Shown here: one piece after another, positions 1 to 10,819 of the stretch
How the letters are laid out: each line of letters opens with the position of its first letter
How positions within the stretch are numbered: position 1 is the first letter of the stretch
From: Acholoe squamosa
Taxonomy: Eukaryota; Annelida; Polychaeta; Phyllodocida; Polynoidae
Assembly (NCBI GenBank): GCA_949317995.1
Contig: OX439047.1
Span: 46,377,505 to 46,441,504 of the forward strand
Direction: 5' to 3'
Length of the DNA: 64,000 nucleotides
The notes under the pieces: generated by a model
Databases searched by the model: none
What the model saw: the letters and a program-made list of their open reading frames with translations, nothing else
Told to the model about the DNA's origin: nothing
Position numbers and translations under genes: made by a program

Positions 1-300
1 CCCAATTGACCTATTTTTGGCAAGTTAACACATTTTGACCAGAATTGACCCAATTTTATTTATTTGACCTGATTTGGACAAATCTCCCTAGTTTGACCAA
101 TCTATTTTTGCCAAATTTGACTGGTTTGATCCATTTGGGCAAATTGACCAGTCTTATCAGGAATCAGTCCATTATGACCCACTTTGACCTGAATAAACAC
201 AATTTGACTTTATTTGCCCATTTTGTACAATTAAACCCTTTTTACACAGACTTGATCGAATTAGACCTATTCTAACCCATTTTTGACCTATTTGGGACAG
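1..300. repeat. Degenerate TTGACC-rich repeat
   Basis: The stretch is built of loosely repeated short blocks around TTGACC and AATTTGACC separated by T-rich spacers, with no constant period. It looks like a decayed satellite or simple-sequence expansion. An open frame across part of it is a by-product of the repeat and is not called a gene. Confidence 0.5.
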
Positions 301-1118
301 ATATACACAATATGTGTGAATTGGTCAATGTGGATTAAAATAATGATTTTGTGATTTAGGGGCCTTTTCAACTTCTTTTGTGATTTAGCGACATCACATA
401 GCCCCTATGTAGCAAAAGGTTTTGTGATATAGGGACTGTTTAACAGTTAGGGACACATGATTTTGAGGGATAGAGACTTTTTGAGACTTGTGGGCCTCAC
501 AAGAGCACTAGATTGCAAAAGAATGCTAAATTGCAGAAACCTTCCTGCATAAATTGCATTGTGGGATTCGACCTTTAACGATATTCAAAGCATTTGACTT
601 AGGCAGATTTATTCCTATTAGATAATAGCCTGATAATAAGTGCATCAGAACCATAACATGCACTGCAACTCGTTGCACGATCCTAGTTAGTAAAGCAGTC
701 GGGAATCAATTCTCAACAGTTTCCTCTTTAGCACAATCCAAAATGGAAGCAACTATTGACAAGTGCATCGTCCTATTTCATGCGTGTCCCAGACAGAAAC
801 AATAATAGCTACCAGAGGGCCACATCGCGAGGCTTCTGTTTTCACTGGTTAAATACTTGGCAGTAGACTATGCTAATATAGAAGTAAACCACTTGAAGCT
901 AATGATCTATCCCAACTTTGCATATGATTTTTGAACTATGAATGCACTTTAAACACGAAAAGGACAGACAAGTGGGTAAATTCCTTCCAGAAAAATTGTA
1001 ATGGAAGGTGTTTACAGTTCAGCCACCCTTTACTATATCTACTTCAGATTTAGCCATACTTTTGATACTTCACCCATGATCTACTTGCCCCTCTAGATGA
1101 AATTGGCTCTTGAATCCT
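301..1118. other. Non-coding stretch, no gene recognised
   Basis: No exon or promoter was recognised. Around 500-585 there is a segment (AAATTGCAGAAACCTT, then AATTGCATTGTGGGATT) that closely resembles 16465-16535 and marks a dispersed repeat. The (TA)n tract that receives element 1 starts at about 1119. Confidence 0.4.
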
Positions 1119-1120
1119 TC

Positions 1121-1154
<34 letters not shown>

Positions 1155-1157
<3 letters not shown>

Positions 1158-1364
1158 GGAACTATATACACTCGTGTATATTTATATAATTAGCCGCGGA
1201 CGGTTAGGGACTACTTGCAGCGCGGAGTGGTATCTATGAGGTCATCGATGACGTCATGGTAAATATTCCTCCAGTATATAAGGGGGAGTTTTCATGTAAC
1301 GGTCAATTGGCTCGATTCACCTGGACAGGTAACACCACGCTGGGTGTTTCCTTGATTTTTAAAT
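1155..1364 (+). repeat. Element 1 split repeat A1
   Basis: The 210 bases are repeated without visible change at 5586-5795. This left end carries a palindromic CRE-like octamer at 1249-1256 and a TATATAAG box at 1275-1282, followed by the leader of ORF1. Confidence 0.9.
1249..1282 (+). promoter_or_regulatory. CRE (TGACGTCA) plus TATA box of element 1
   Basis: A perfect TGACGTCA palindrome at 1249-1256 is followed 26 bases later (start to start) by TATATAAG at 1275-1282, about 130 bases before the ORF1 ATG. Element 3 shows the same two motifs at the same spacing, although the surrounding sequence has diverged. A polymerase II promoter is inferred; no transcript evidence is available. Confidence 0.6.
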
Positions 1365-1412
1365 TTTTTAACCGTTGTGAGGGGCTCCTGGTGCCTTTTG
1401 TTTACCATTGAA

Positions 1413-2465
1413 ATGGGTAGAAAGGCTGCTAAAGGCTCGAAGGCCAATACACCAAAGGGCAAATCGGTTGAATCGGTGGAAAAGACGAAAAAATCGGCCA
1501 ATTTAGGACTTGCGAGTAGTTCGACTCTCTCACTTACTGGTGACACACCTTCAGGTTCCCGAACTGTTACAGGTGTTGTGGGAGGGTCGTCTATTGACCA
1601 GACGAGGCTAGATGTATTAGAAGACGAGCTGTCGACCATTAAATCACTTCTACAAGAGGTCGTCAATGGAAAGGACGATCGGGATGGTGGATTCGTCAAT
1701 GCGTCAAGTCGTTCCAGCAGAGCACGTGCGGATGTTTACAAACAGAGAGGTATGACGTCACGTAGTCAAGGACGCGGACCGGTTGCTAGGGCGACACGCC
1801 AAGCGTCTCCATGCGAAATTTCGTCTGACGGTGGGGACGAATGGGTGCAAGTTGATCACAAGCGACATAGACGATCATCTAAATCCAGTATTTCTGCTCG
1901 TCAATGCAGTCCAAGCACATCTAGAGGGTCGTCATTGGATTCAGCGTACTCTAGGCATCATCACCGTGTAAAATCGGGTGAGTTTGATCATTCTCAATTC
2001 ACCAAACGTAAGGAAAAAATTGACACTATTGAGAAACTGATGTCTGTAAACTTGCAGTTTATTTTGAAGTACTACAAATCAGGTGACGATGTTGAGGGTA
2101 TGCTTAAACATCTTCAGGTACTAATTGAAAAGTCTGGCACCAAAATATATACGGTTTCAGCCCTGGTAGCCTATGATAAGTCAGTGAGGGACAGGGCTAA
2201 TGATAGTGGAATAGAGGCTTTTTCAACCATTGAAAATTCAGATATACTACGTCATTTGGCATATGATGGGACCGTTCAGGCCCAGAAAGCTTACAATGCT
2301 AAACCTAAAAATGTAGGCAAACAGAGATCGTCTAATAACCCATGCTATGCATACAACAGGGCAGAAGGTTGCTCGAAGGAACCATGTAAATATAGGCATG
2401 TTTGCAGCGTGTGTAATGGCACTAGTCATAATAAGTTGGAATGCTCCAAGGCTAGAAGCGAATAG
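1413..2465 (+). CDS. Element 1 ORF1, gag-like protein
   Basis: The frame encodes about 350 residues. The ATG at 1413 is preferred over an upstream in-frame ATG at 1377 because it has a good A-at-minus-3, G-at-plus-4 context and because the start MGRK is shared with element 3. The N-terminal third is basic and low in complexity, with Ser/Arg-rich stretches. The middle is helical and well conserved with element 3 (for example around KIYTVSALVAYDKSV). The C-terminus is a Cys/His cluster beginning CYAYNRAEGCSKEPCKYRHV and continuing with CSVCNG, likely zinc binding. A nucleic-acid-binding, gag-like structural role is inferred from position and this cluster. Confidence 0.75.
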   Translation: MGRKAAKGSKANTPKGKSVESVEKTKKSANLGLASSSTLSLTGDTPSGSRTVTGVVGGSSIDQTRLDVLEDELSTIKSLLQEVVNGKDDRDGGFVNASSRSSRARADVYKQRGMTSRSQGRGPVARATRQASPCEISSDGGDEWVQVDHKRHRRSSKSSISARQCSPSTSRGSSLDSAYSRHHHRVKSGEFDHSQFTKRKEKIDTIEKLMSVNLQFILKYYKSGDDVEGMLKHLQVLIEKSGTKIYTVSALVAYDKSVRDRANDSGIEAFSTIENSDILRHLAYDGTVQAQKAYNAKPKNVGKQRSSNNPCYAYNRAEGCSKEPCKYRHVCSVCNGTSHNKLECSKARSE

Positions 2466-2513
2466 GAAAATGATGGTAATTTAAGTCCTAACTCTGTAGG
2501 TTTCGATATCCTG

Positions 2514-4526
2514 GTGCCAGAAGCAAAGTTAGTAAATGTGGTAGACTTTAGATTACCCCTACCCAAAGTTTCAGATGAGGGTGGTGTAAATATTAATTCT
2601 GAATCGGATAAAAATATTTTTGTCCCCCCGAGTGACCATAGTCAATATGACTTGGTTAATGAGGTTAATATTGATGTTAATATTAACTCAAAAGTTTTAA
2701 ATGTTACACATAGTCATCCAGTACAGGATGAAGTTGAACCATTATTTACTGTTGTTGTAAAAAATTTACCTAGCATCAGAGTATATGACAGTTGTATAAA
2801 TGGTGTGTGTGAGTGTGTACATTATATTCATGGTGAAATAGCCCAAATTTTACCTTGCAGAGCGGCCCCATTCTTAACCCAAAAGGGAGTTGTTAATATA
2901 AATGATAAAGAGGCATTGTTCTTATGGCAAGGTTTCGTTGAGGGGTTCAGGATAGTGGATCCTGACTGCAATACTTCTTATGATTGCAGAAATTATAAGT
3001 CAATCCTCGAAGGAAAATTCTATAACGAGTACTGTGGTATATTGTTGGAGGAACTAGAGGCTGGTCTAGTCTCTAAAAGTGCAGATAAACCCCGTTGTAT
3101 CCATGCTCTAGGTGGTGTAGAAAAATCAAATGGAAAGTTAAGACCCATAACTGACTGTAGTATGCCTAATAAGATATCCATTAATAATTTTATGGAGACT
3201 ACTAGCTCGGCATTTTCTTATAATAGTATTAGCACGGTGACTGCTCAATTGAATAAGAACAATTTCATGAGTGTGGTAGATTTAAAATCAGCGTACAGGT
3301 CTATAAATGTGTATGCACCTCACACGACCATGCAAGGTTTCAGATGGAATTTTGGACATGGGGAGGAGTATTATGTGAGTAACAGGTTAACTTTTGGCCT
3401 GAAATGTGCCCCGTATATCTTTAATAGAATCTCTGATTTTATTGTAGAGGTGGCAAAATTCTACGGTGTAGAAAAAATTGTAAATTATCTGGACGATTTT
3501 ATCATAATTGCTGATACTTATGATGAATGTCTTAGACAAAGAAATTTATTAATGGAATGTATGACCTACATGGGCTTTGTAGTATCCAGAGAAAAGGTGA
3601 CCGACCCATCTCAAGTTTGTAAATTCTTAGGTATTATCATAGATTCAGTTAAGTTGGAACTGTCTTTGCCTGTTGAAAAGGTTGAGAAAATGGAAAATCT
3701 CTTGTTAGATAACGTTAATAAGAAATTTATTTCAAAAAAGAACTTGGAGAGGATAGGTGGTTTAATGTCTTTCTGCTCGCAAGTGGTTAAGGGTGGTAGA
3801 ACCTTTAGTAGGCGAATTTTCGATCTCTGTGCCCGGGCCAGACCAGGTGGTTATGTTAGGGTATCAGATTGCACTCGCCAAGACTTCCAATGGTGGTTGG
3901 ATTTTTGTAGAGTTTTTAACTGTAAGAGGTTAATTCTGAAGGATGATATTGACACACCTATGTACTCAGATTCTTCCATGAAAGGCTTCGGTGCATGGAT
4001 GGATAAGGATTATTTATATGGTGACTGGACATCTTTCGATAAATTTAATCTAGGTAGTGGTCATTTTACCCAACCACCCATACTGGATAATTTAAAGAAC
4101 CACCATAGAAATATAAATGTATACGAATTATATCCTCTTCTTATGGGTCTTAGACGTTGGATATCTGGCTGTAAAAATAAAAGAATACATTGCGTTACCG
4201 ACAATATGCAAGTGTTAGCTATGGTAAATACCGGTAGGTCAAAAAATAAGCTGTGTATGGAATGGCTTAGAGAAATTTTTTGGCTTTGTTTCATCAATAA
4301 CGTTGAGGTATATGCAACTTATATTAGGTCGGAGGATAATATCCTGGCCGACCAACTCTCTAGACTGGCTTACAAGGGTGTATTGGACAAATGTGTAAAC
4401 TCTCTTCTTGAAAATGATATGTGTTGCTTTAATTCCAGAATGGGAAAGGTTACAGCAAAGAAAAGAGTGTCTTTTAACGAAAGGTGTATCAGAGAATACG
4501 AGGAGAGCAAGGAAACAACAGCTTAA
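2514..4526 (+). CDS. Element 1 ORF2, reverse transcriptase-RNase H
   Basis: About 670 residues. The reverse transcriptase palm shows SVVDLKSAYRSI, LTFGLKCAPYIFNRI and the catalytic VNYLDDFIII. The thumb-like region contains GGLMSFCSQVVKGGRTFSRR. A DIRS-type RNase H follows, with MYSDSSMKGFGAW, NVYELYP, CVTDNMQVLAMVNTGRSKNK and ADQLSRL. The protein would copy element RNA into DNA. Its end overlaps the recombinase frame by about 119 bases, as is common in this group. The true initiation point is not clear from the sequence, so the left limit is approximate. Confidence 0.85.
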   Translation: MPEAKLVNVVDFRLPLPKVSDEGGVNINSESDKNIFVPPSDHSQYDLVNEVNIDVNINSKVLNVTHSHPVQDEVEPLFTVVVKNLPSIRVYDSCINGVCECVHYIHGEIAQILPCRAAPFLTQKGVVNINDKEALFLWQGFVEGFRIVDPDCNTSYDCRNYKSILEGKFYNEYCGILLEELEAGLVSKSADKPRCIHALGGVEKSNGKLRPITDCSMPNKISINNFMETTSSAFSYNSISTVTAQLNKNNFMSVVDLKSAYRSINVYAPHTTMQGFRWNFGHGEEYYVSNRLTFGLKCAPYIFNRISDFIVEVAKFYGVEKIVNYLDDFIIIADTYDECLRQRNLLMECMTYMGFVVSREKVTDPSQVCKFLGIIIDSVKLELSLPVEKVEKMENLLLDNVNKKFISKKNLERIGGLMSFCSQVVKGGRTFSRRIFDLCARARPGGYVRVSDCTRQDFQWWLDFCRVFNCKRLILKDDIDTPMYSDSSMKGFGAWMDKDYLYGDWTSFDKFNLGSGHFTQPPILDNLKNHHRNINVYELYPLLMGLRRWISGCKNKRIHCVTDNMQVLAMVNTGRSKNKLCMEWLREIFWLCFINNVEVYATYIRSEDNILADQLSRLAYKGVLDKCVNSLLENDMCCFNSRMGKVTAKKRVSFNERCIREYEESKETTA

Positions 4527-5361
4527 CAGGTACAAAAAATTTTGTAATAAATTTAAATTACCTAAATTTCCTTGTTCTCCCTCACAGGCTGCTACATATG
4601 CAGTATATTTATCTGAATATATGAAACCTTCTTCTGTAAGGAATTATTTATCCTCCATTTGGTATCATCAGAAGCTTAGGGGTGGCTCAGACCATAGCGG
4701 TAATTTCATGCTTAAAAAGGTGTTGGATGGTATTGATAGAAATTTTGCTGTTCCTACTAAAGTTATTCATCCATTGAGTCCTATAGAAATGTTATGTATT
4801 AGATCATATTTGGACCTTTCCAGCAGGGCTGACTTGAAATTTTGGTTAGCTATTCTATTGTGTTATAGAGGTGTCCTCAGGATAGGACATGTTGTATCTT
4901 CCCCCCATACACTGAGGGTAGGTGATGTTAAAATTTTTAATAGTTATGCCAGTGTATGTATTAGAACTTCTAAAACGGACCAGCTTGGTACCCATTCCTT
5001 TAATATATATTTATGTAGGGACGATACTTCAATGTTGTGTCCTTGTAAAGACTTGAAAAAATTGTGCTCAGGTAGGGGTGTGAGGGAGTTATTATTTAAT
5101 ATTAATGGTGTTTCTCTACAATACCAGTATATTAATTCGAGATTAAAATCTTTATCTCTACGTGCTGGTATCAAAGGTCCAGTCTCCACTCACTCCCTCA
5201 GGCACGGAGGTGCTACTATGTTAAAGGATGCTGGACTCAGTGTAGACTCTATTAAGAAAAAAGTTAATTGGAAATCTGACTCTGTTTTTACATATTTACA
5301 CAACCATAAAAATGAACTTTTGGAGTTAGATAGACTTTGCCAATCTCAATTGCATTGCTGA
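4408..5361 (+). CDS. Element 1 ORF3, tyrosine recombinase
   Basis: About 317 residues. The N-terminal part is a phage-integrase-like SAM-like fold (NRYKKFCNKFKLPKFPCSPS). The catalytic part has the box I region LLCYRGVLRIGH, the H-x2-R motif in STHSLRHGGATML, and the C-terminal candidate nucleophile tyrosine in SVFTYLHNH. In DIRS-order elements this enzyme integrates a circular DNA intermediate without target-site duplication, which fits the absence of any visible duplication here. The frame starts inside the end of ORF2 and runs to the B1 repeat. Confidence 0.85.
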   Translation: MKMICVALIPEWERLQQRKECLLTKGVSENTRRARKQQLNRYKKFCNKFKLPKFPCSPSQAATYAVYLSEYMKPSSVRNYLSSIWYHQKLRGGSDHSGNFMLKKVLDGIDRNFAVPTKVIHPLSPIEMLCIRSYLDLSSRADLKFWLAILLCYRGVLRIGHVVSSPHTLRVGDVKIFNSYASVCIRTSKTDQLGTHSFNIYLCRDDTSMLCPCKDLKKLCSGRGVRELLFNINGVSLQYQYINSRLKSLSLRAGIKGPVSTHSLRHGGATMLKDAGLSVDSIKKKVNWKSDSVFTYLHNHKNELLELDRLCQSQLHC

Positions 5362-5407
5362 TTGGTATGTGTTTTTCACATGTGTTTGGCGTGTTTTATG
5401 TGTTTTT

Positions 5408-6073
5408 GGCATGTATGGTGCTGATAGCCCCAAGGTCAGTAACCCACCAAACTCATGTGTTTCTGTGATGGATCATTTATTACTTGTACATTATATTAAT
5501 ACCTTTTATTACCGGTACATCCTAGTATTTATTGATAGCTTATCTATTTATTACCGGTATAACTTTCCCTGGTAGCGAGATAACTTATGGAACTATATAC
5601 ACTCGTGTATATTTATATAATTAGCCGCGGACGGTTAGGGACTACTTGCAGCGCGGAGTGGTATCTATGAGGTCATCGATGACGTCATGGTAAATATTCC
5701 TCCAGTATATAAGGGGGAGTTTTCATGTAACGGTCAATTGGCTCGATTCACCTGGACAGGTAACACCACGCTGGGTGTTTCCTTGATTTTTAAATCTTAC
5801 TGTTATTACTATTGTTGTTACTATACTATTGTTATTATATTATGCATTTTACTGGCTATGCTTATTGTCAACTAATCATTATAGTTGTTTTAATAAAGGC
5901 ATGTATGGTGCTGATAGCCCCAAGGTCAGTAACCCACCAAACTCATGTGTTTCTGTGATGGATCATTTATTACTTGTACATTATATTAATACCTTTTATT
6001 ACCGGTACATCCTAGTATTTATTGATAGCTTATCTATTTATTACCGGTATAACTTTCCCTGGTAGCGAGATAA

Positions 6074-6078
<5 letters not shown>
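5408..6078 (+). repeat. Element 1 right end B1-A2-B2
   Basis: B1 (5408-5588), A2 (5586-5795) and B2 (5898-6078) follow one another, with A2 matching the left end A1 and B2 matching B1. About 100 unique bases lie between A2 and B2. B1 and A2 overlap by a few bases (TAT), matching the expected circle-junction arrangement of split direct repeats. Confidence 0.9.

Positions 6079-6117
<39 letters not shown>
6072..6117. repeat. (TA)n microsatellite at right edge of element 1
   Basis: An alternating TA tract immediately follows B2. The matching tract on the left is 1119-1157. Together they look like one microsatellite interrupted by the element. Confidence 0.85.
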
Positions 6118-6120
<3 letters not shown>

Positions 6121-6537
6121 GCGTTGACTCACTACACCTTTATGGCTTTTTAGGACGTGAAATGAAACTGAAAGTTGCACCTTTTAGTTTTACTGCCATC
6201 CTCAGAGTAAATGATAATATTACTTGTGTAGTACCAAAAACTTAATGTGCCTTAAAGAACTATATATATACCATATATAGTCTGGGAGAATGTTTTATAT
6301 TATGGATCCACTGACATTGCAACGGGTTGAAGCAGGTGTTATAAACTCACCTATACTGTATCCCAACCCCGTATACACAGTATAATTCCTATATGGATAT
6401 TGAGAACAGATATATCTATATAGGATTTAGTTGGCAACTAAATTGATTTGTTTGGTATAAATATATATTCAAGCATCTATTTATTACTAGTAAAAATCAA
6501 CTTGTAGGATATGTACAAGAAAAAATGCTGATAGAAA

Positions 6538-6612
6538 TGTGCCAAGATGAAGCCTTGAACACTGGACCTTCCACATGCCATGCCAACTTGCTACCACTGT
6601 ACTAACGATTCT
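6538..6612 (-). repeat. tRNA-derived SINE-like module
   Basis: Read on the minus strand the segment has a box A-like run (TTAGTACAGTGGTAGCAAG) and a box B-like GTGTTCAAGGCT at tRNA spacing. It does not fold into a convincing whole tRNA by eye, so a tRNA-derived SINE head is more likely than a working tRNA gene. Confidence 0.4.
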
Positions 6613-6782
6613 AATGTAGATTGGTTGCAATTGGTTAAAAGGCTATCATGTCACTTCTACCACAAGGTACCTTATACCTGCAGCTAAGATATCTACTCAT
6701 TTAGCCTGCTGGTGCGCTGATTCTAGTAATAAAATTGCAATAGCTACAGTCACAGGGGAAAAAGCTCCATTCTGAAATATTC

Positions 6783-6886
6783 ATTAGCACTTGGGGGAAT
6801 GCACCAATCAATGAGGCCAATATCTTATGACAAATTGATTCAGGATCCAGTGGCCTCACTGATTGGTGCATTCACCCATGTGCTAA
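6783..6886. repeat. Foldback MITE-like hairpin
   Basis: Two 36-base arms (6783-6818 and 6851-6886) are near-perfect inverted repeats, beginning TTAGCAC and ending GTGCTAA, around a loop of about 32 bases. This is a small foldback element; no coding capacity. Confidence 0.65.
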
Positions 6887-7165
6887 TAAATTACCATGAA
6901 TAGAGCTGGCCCCCTGTGACAGACTTTGTGACTATAGGGTTGACCCGGGTTGCATTATTGACCAATCAGATAAGCCCCTGTATTCACTGCAGACTTTTCT
7001 GGGTACATTATGTAACACCCGGTACCCATCATGCTGGTTGTTATCAAAGCTTATCTCGCCCATTGCCGGATCAAGCAATGGCGGACCCACTAGGCCTCAG
7101 TACTGAGCCCTATACCTGTTACAACTTCTACCCTAGAACCAGCAGGCTCGAACTACAAAATTTTA

Positions 7166-7239
7166 GCTGGGGCTGGGATTGAACCCATGACCCCTGGATT
7201 TGGAGAATCTCTGCTCTCCTGGGTGAGCTAACCAGGCAA
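7166..7239 (-). repeat. tRNA-derived SINE-like module
   Basis: On the minus strand a box A-like TGGTTAGCTCACCCAGG is followed by a good box B, GGGTTCAATCCC. The spacing suits a tRNA head. The inner arms do not pair cleanly by eye, so it is called a SINE or tRNA pseudogene. Confidence 0.5.
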
Positions 7240-8123
7240 TCAATTTACTCCTGCATGCCAGTTTCTTTCGGACAAACGCTCCTCACCAATAACCAAAATT
7301 AAACATATGTGATAACGTTTGCATTCCTTAACTTGTATGTGAGTTAATTGGCCAACCATCAAGAATTTTTGCTTAATCGGCCCACAGAGAGCCCATTTCG
7401 CAACCCACATAATTCGCAGCACTTTTCCCGCCCCTCTATCAACCTTATTATCAATTTACAAGTACTCATAAGTGACATATATAAATCATGTATTAGATAG
7501 GGAGGCTACTGGTGTAGCGTGACAAGAACTAGACTGTCGTTCACATCTAAAAGTGCTTCTCTGCTTCATCCAATCAACTATAAATAGAAGAGCAGAAATC
7601 AACAAAACAAGAAAAAAAAAAAACAAGAAAAAACAAACAAACAAAATCTGATCAATAGCTGAGTCACTAGGCAAGGGTCTGAGTGTTGAAACACACAAAT
7701 TCCCCATGCTAAAATATCCACTGAACATTGTCTGGGCTGCCACAAGTATGAGTCATACTTATGACATGCAAGTAGGGATGGCGATGAACTAGAGGTCAAA
7801 TAGCTGATATCCCATAGTTTGAGTATTAACACATAAGTTCAAAAATTGGCACACCATGGTTGAAGAAAAAACACAGTTTGGGAATTATTATAGTGCCAAG
7901 ACCAAGTAAATGGTACTGTGCCTAGGCTGAAGAATGTATTTGTTCACACATAATTGCTCCCCGTGCCTCACCCAATAACTTAAATAGATTGAAATGCAGA
8001 AATCATCTATACAACCTCGATATTACAATGGGTAATGGTAACAACTGCACCCTTAGTGTTCTGCAGTGAAAGGAGATGTCACAATCTGCAAAGTAGGGCC
8101 TAAACATGTATCATCTGGGTGTA

Positions 8124-8432
8124 AGGGAGTGATCATTTTTTAATAACAGTGGGGGGGGGGCTGGTGGGTTTGCGCGTGGACACGAAAGAACATTTCGACC
8201 CCCCCCCCCCTCTCGAGGGGGTAAAATCTTTTTGACCTCCCCCCTGGAACATCCCCTTTTAGCCCATAGTAACGTGCAGGGTTTTCCACTGAAAACAGGT
8301 GAAATTATTTTGACCCCCAATCAGAGGTGTTGAAAAGATTCTGACCCCCCCGGTCAAGGGGTTGAAAATTCTGACCCCCCCCCCTTAAACCCACTAGCCC
8401 CCCCCCCCTGTTGTTAAAAATGATCACTCCCT
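8124..8432. mobile_element. Foldback MITE with poly-G/C arms
   Basis: The ends AGGGAGTGATCATTTTTTAA and the reverse complement of TTAAAAATGATCACTCCCT start inverted arms of roughly 48 bases that continue into a long G run on the left and C run on the right and then GGTGGGTTT / AAACCCACTAG. Inside, several TTTTGACCCCC-like blocks repeat. No protein is encoded. Confidence 0.65.
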
Positions 8433-9307
8433 AAAATGAACGAAATTGGGAATTAGTACCCGCTCTTACATTGTATGCACAAGGAGGTCAATTCAGTACA
8501 TTGGTTTGTTTGTCAGCAGAGACCCATAAATAGAAACAACCATAGACTATAACTCACAGGTTTGCTTGGGATAAACAGCATCAGTGGCTTGCAGTCTTCT
8601 CAACTGAGTTACAGTCGTGAAACCCATGCTTACTATGGGCTATTTGCATTAATTAAACAACAGACGAGTCATTATCAGAACCAAATGAAATAACTGAACG
8701 TCATGTTACGAACTCAACCTGATACCAGGTGTCACTAGCTCACTCCTAGTAACCCCTTGAGGCGTTCGGGCAGCGGTTTTCTAACCATATGCAGTGCATT
8801 GGGGTGGGGTTGACCTCGAACGCTGACTACACAACCTTACCTTGTTCCCTTCACCCCCTTCCACCCCAGCCTGGTCTGGCTAGGTACCAGTCCCTAACTA
8901 TGCTTGGGAGTGTAGTAAGTTGACTTGGGGATCAACATTGACCCACATGGGGAGGACCAATAGGGGGTGGCCTTACAAACCAGCATTGATCCCTCGGCCA
9001 TGCCATGAAAGCCTCGACTGATCTTCTGCCCCCTGCATTGTGGGAAAGAGCCTGTACAGGCTAATTAGATGCACATCATTGGGCAACACAAGAAGTAGAC
9101 CCTATGTTTAGCACAGCCCTACAAACATGTATTGTGTCATACCTGCATATAGTTGCAGTGGTACAGGTGTGCATTGTACCAGGAGTATAGAGGTTTATCT
9201 AGTATACAAACCTGACAACATCAATCAACTGTGACTATGCATTCAGCTCAACATTACTTGGGCTGAAGACCTATGTGGGAATATTAGGTGTTTGTCCACT
9301 ACAAATC

Positions 9308-9390
9308 ATAGACAGCCCCACAAGCTCAGGCAGTAGAAAGTTGAGCTCCCAATATCAGGAATGTGGGTTCAAGTCCCCATACGTCCACTA
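9308..9390 (+). repeat. tRNA-derived SINE-like module
   Basis: A perfect box B, GGTTCAAGTCC, lies at 9366-9376, about 40 bases after a weaker box A-like AAGCTCAGGCAGTAGA. The arms pair poorly, so this is read as a SINE head. Confidence 0.4.
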
Positions 9391-9587
9391 GGTCAATACT
9401 ATTTTTTTTATAAGAAATGTATTTATAAAGACATATTACCAAAAACATCACCTCTGCTTTGCATATCATAGTTTCTATGAGCAGTTGTTTATGACACTTA
9501 TTTTATAGATATTTTAGCATTTTATTAACACAATCAAAATATAAAAATAAAATGTTTTGATTCAATAAAACCAAAAGCATCAGGCGA

Positions 9588-9655
9588 GGCTAGAACTCAG
9601 TTACCCTGCACCATGAGTCCAGTGTTCTAACCACTACCCTATTGTGGACAGGTCA
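9588..9655 (-). repeat. tRNA-derived SINE-like module
   Basis: On the minus strand a clear box A-like TAGGGTAGTGGTTAGAAC is followed by a box B-like GAGTTCTAGCC at tRNA spacing. The upstream A-rich and T-rich flank would suit the tail of a SINE. Confidence 0.5.
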
Positions 9656-10667
9656 CTAAAGGGTATTAAAGTTGCCAACATATTCACAACACCAAGATTA
9701 GTCCTTTCTCACTGATTAAGGTCAGGCCAACTAACTTACCCATACCAACAGGGACTACTTTCAGTGCCCTTCCTATCATACATAGGGCAGAAGACCAGAG
9801 TCTAGGACGCTAGTACATAACTCTGGGACCAGTATGGTAACAGACTAAGCTATCACCCAGTGCAACTTTTCTTCCTCAGTCAGGTAAAGTTCCAGCGAGT
9901 AAGAGTCACCTCAGCCTCGATCTTCCAGTTCCCAATCCCACCACAAGGACTACCATGGGACTGGACCCTATCCCCAGCTAGCACAACTCGTGCAATTTAC
10001 GTCGTTCTTACGTAAAAACTTATGTTATTTACGTAAAAAAGACATCATTCAGATGAGTAGTGCTAGCAGGGTCGTTGTAACCACACATTAAAAGTTTTCC
10101 TGGATCCTTGGTCGTTTGTCAATACAGTAGAGCCTACCTGGGCACAGTCTCAGTGCTTCCAAGTGATGGTCAGGTATGATTAGGGAGGAAGGTTGACAGG
10201 ACCTTTAACAAGATGAACCAGGATTGTAGGCTGTCATTAATTTCAAACAGAGGTCTATAATAGAACACAATTCTGTAAGTGTACTTCATGCTGCAAGCAG
10301 TATAGTCTACTTCTGGGCATGAACGTCAGAGCATGATGGGTAGTAGGATAACAATAGTGATATATCACATATAGAGGAGAAAAGGGACATAGGGAAGTAG
10401 GTTCAATCGCCACTATACCAGTCAACACTGAGAAGACATCCCCCAAGGCAGTAAGAACAGAATGGCATGCGTTACAGTTACTGATTGTTTCTATTCGTGG
10501 ATCTCTGAGGGCAAACAGGCCAATTTGATGCACCTCTGGGCGCATGTAGGGTAAGGTGACCATGGCTCGTTTACTTGCAGTTCATGCATGGACGTACTCC
10601 GATAAAACTCTTTGGTGAAGTAAAATGAACTTGTAGCCCTCTTTGGAGCAATGTGCTGTGTTACCTC

Positions 10668-10757
10668 GATTATAAGCCAGAACCCAAATATAAGCCAGAG
10701 CCCAAATATAAGTCAGAGCCCAAATATAAGCCTGTCCTATATAATATAAGCCGGAAC

Positions 10758-10759
<2 letters not shown>
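10668..10759. repeat. Short tandem repeat of AAATATAAGCCAGAGCCC
   Basis: About four imperfect copies of an 18-19 base unit precede the (TA)n tract at 10760-10816. The ATAAGCC motif is shared with the TA-flanked MITE at 37887-38111. A similar end (ACTTATGATCGGGGACATAC) lies at about 11853-11872, so this may be the left part of such a MITE split by later insertions. Confidence 0.5.

Positions 10760-10817
<58 letters not shown>

Positions 10818-10819
<2 letters not shown>

Larger units (their letters stand above)
1155..6078 (+). mobile_element. Element 1: Ngaro/PAT-like tyrosine-recombinase retrotransposon, looks whole
   Basis: The element has the split direct repeat layout of Ngaro/PAT members of the DIRS order: A1 (1155-1364), three genes, then B1 (5408-5588), A2 (5586-5795) and B2 (5898-6078). 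The genes are a gag-like ORF1 with a zinc-knuckle-like C-terminus, a reverse transcriptase-RNase H ORF2, and a tyrosine recombinase ORF3 that overlaps ORF2. By eye A1 and A2 are identical over 210 bases, and so are B1 and B2 over 181, so the insertion is very recent. No break is evident and the copy looks whole. It sits inside a (TA)n tract with TA repeats on both sides. The order of parts is seen directly; the family follows from split repeats plus the RT/recombinase gene pair. Its relation to the host gene is uncertain because no exon was found upstream of it. Confidence 0.9.

Noticed and set aside
45-275. 76-codon open frame
   Set aside because: It is made of the TTGACC-rich degenerate repeat and has no homology-like motif or splice context.
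7486-7832. Overlapping minus-strand frames with hydrophobic stretches
   Set aside because: The hydrophobic run is encoded by a poly-A/AAACAA tract read on the other strand; no family similarity.
8111-8320. Minus-strand frame
   Set aside because: Lies inside the poly-G/C foldback MITE and is a product of its composition.
9366-9376. Functional tRNA gene
   Set aside because: Box B is perfect but box A and the arm pairing are poor.
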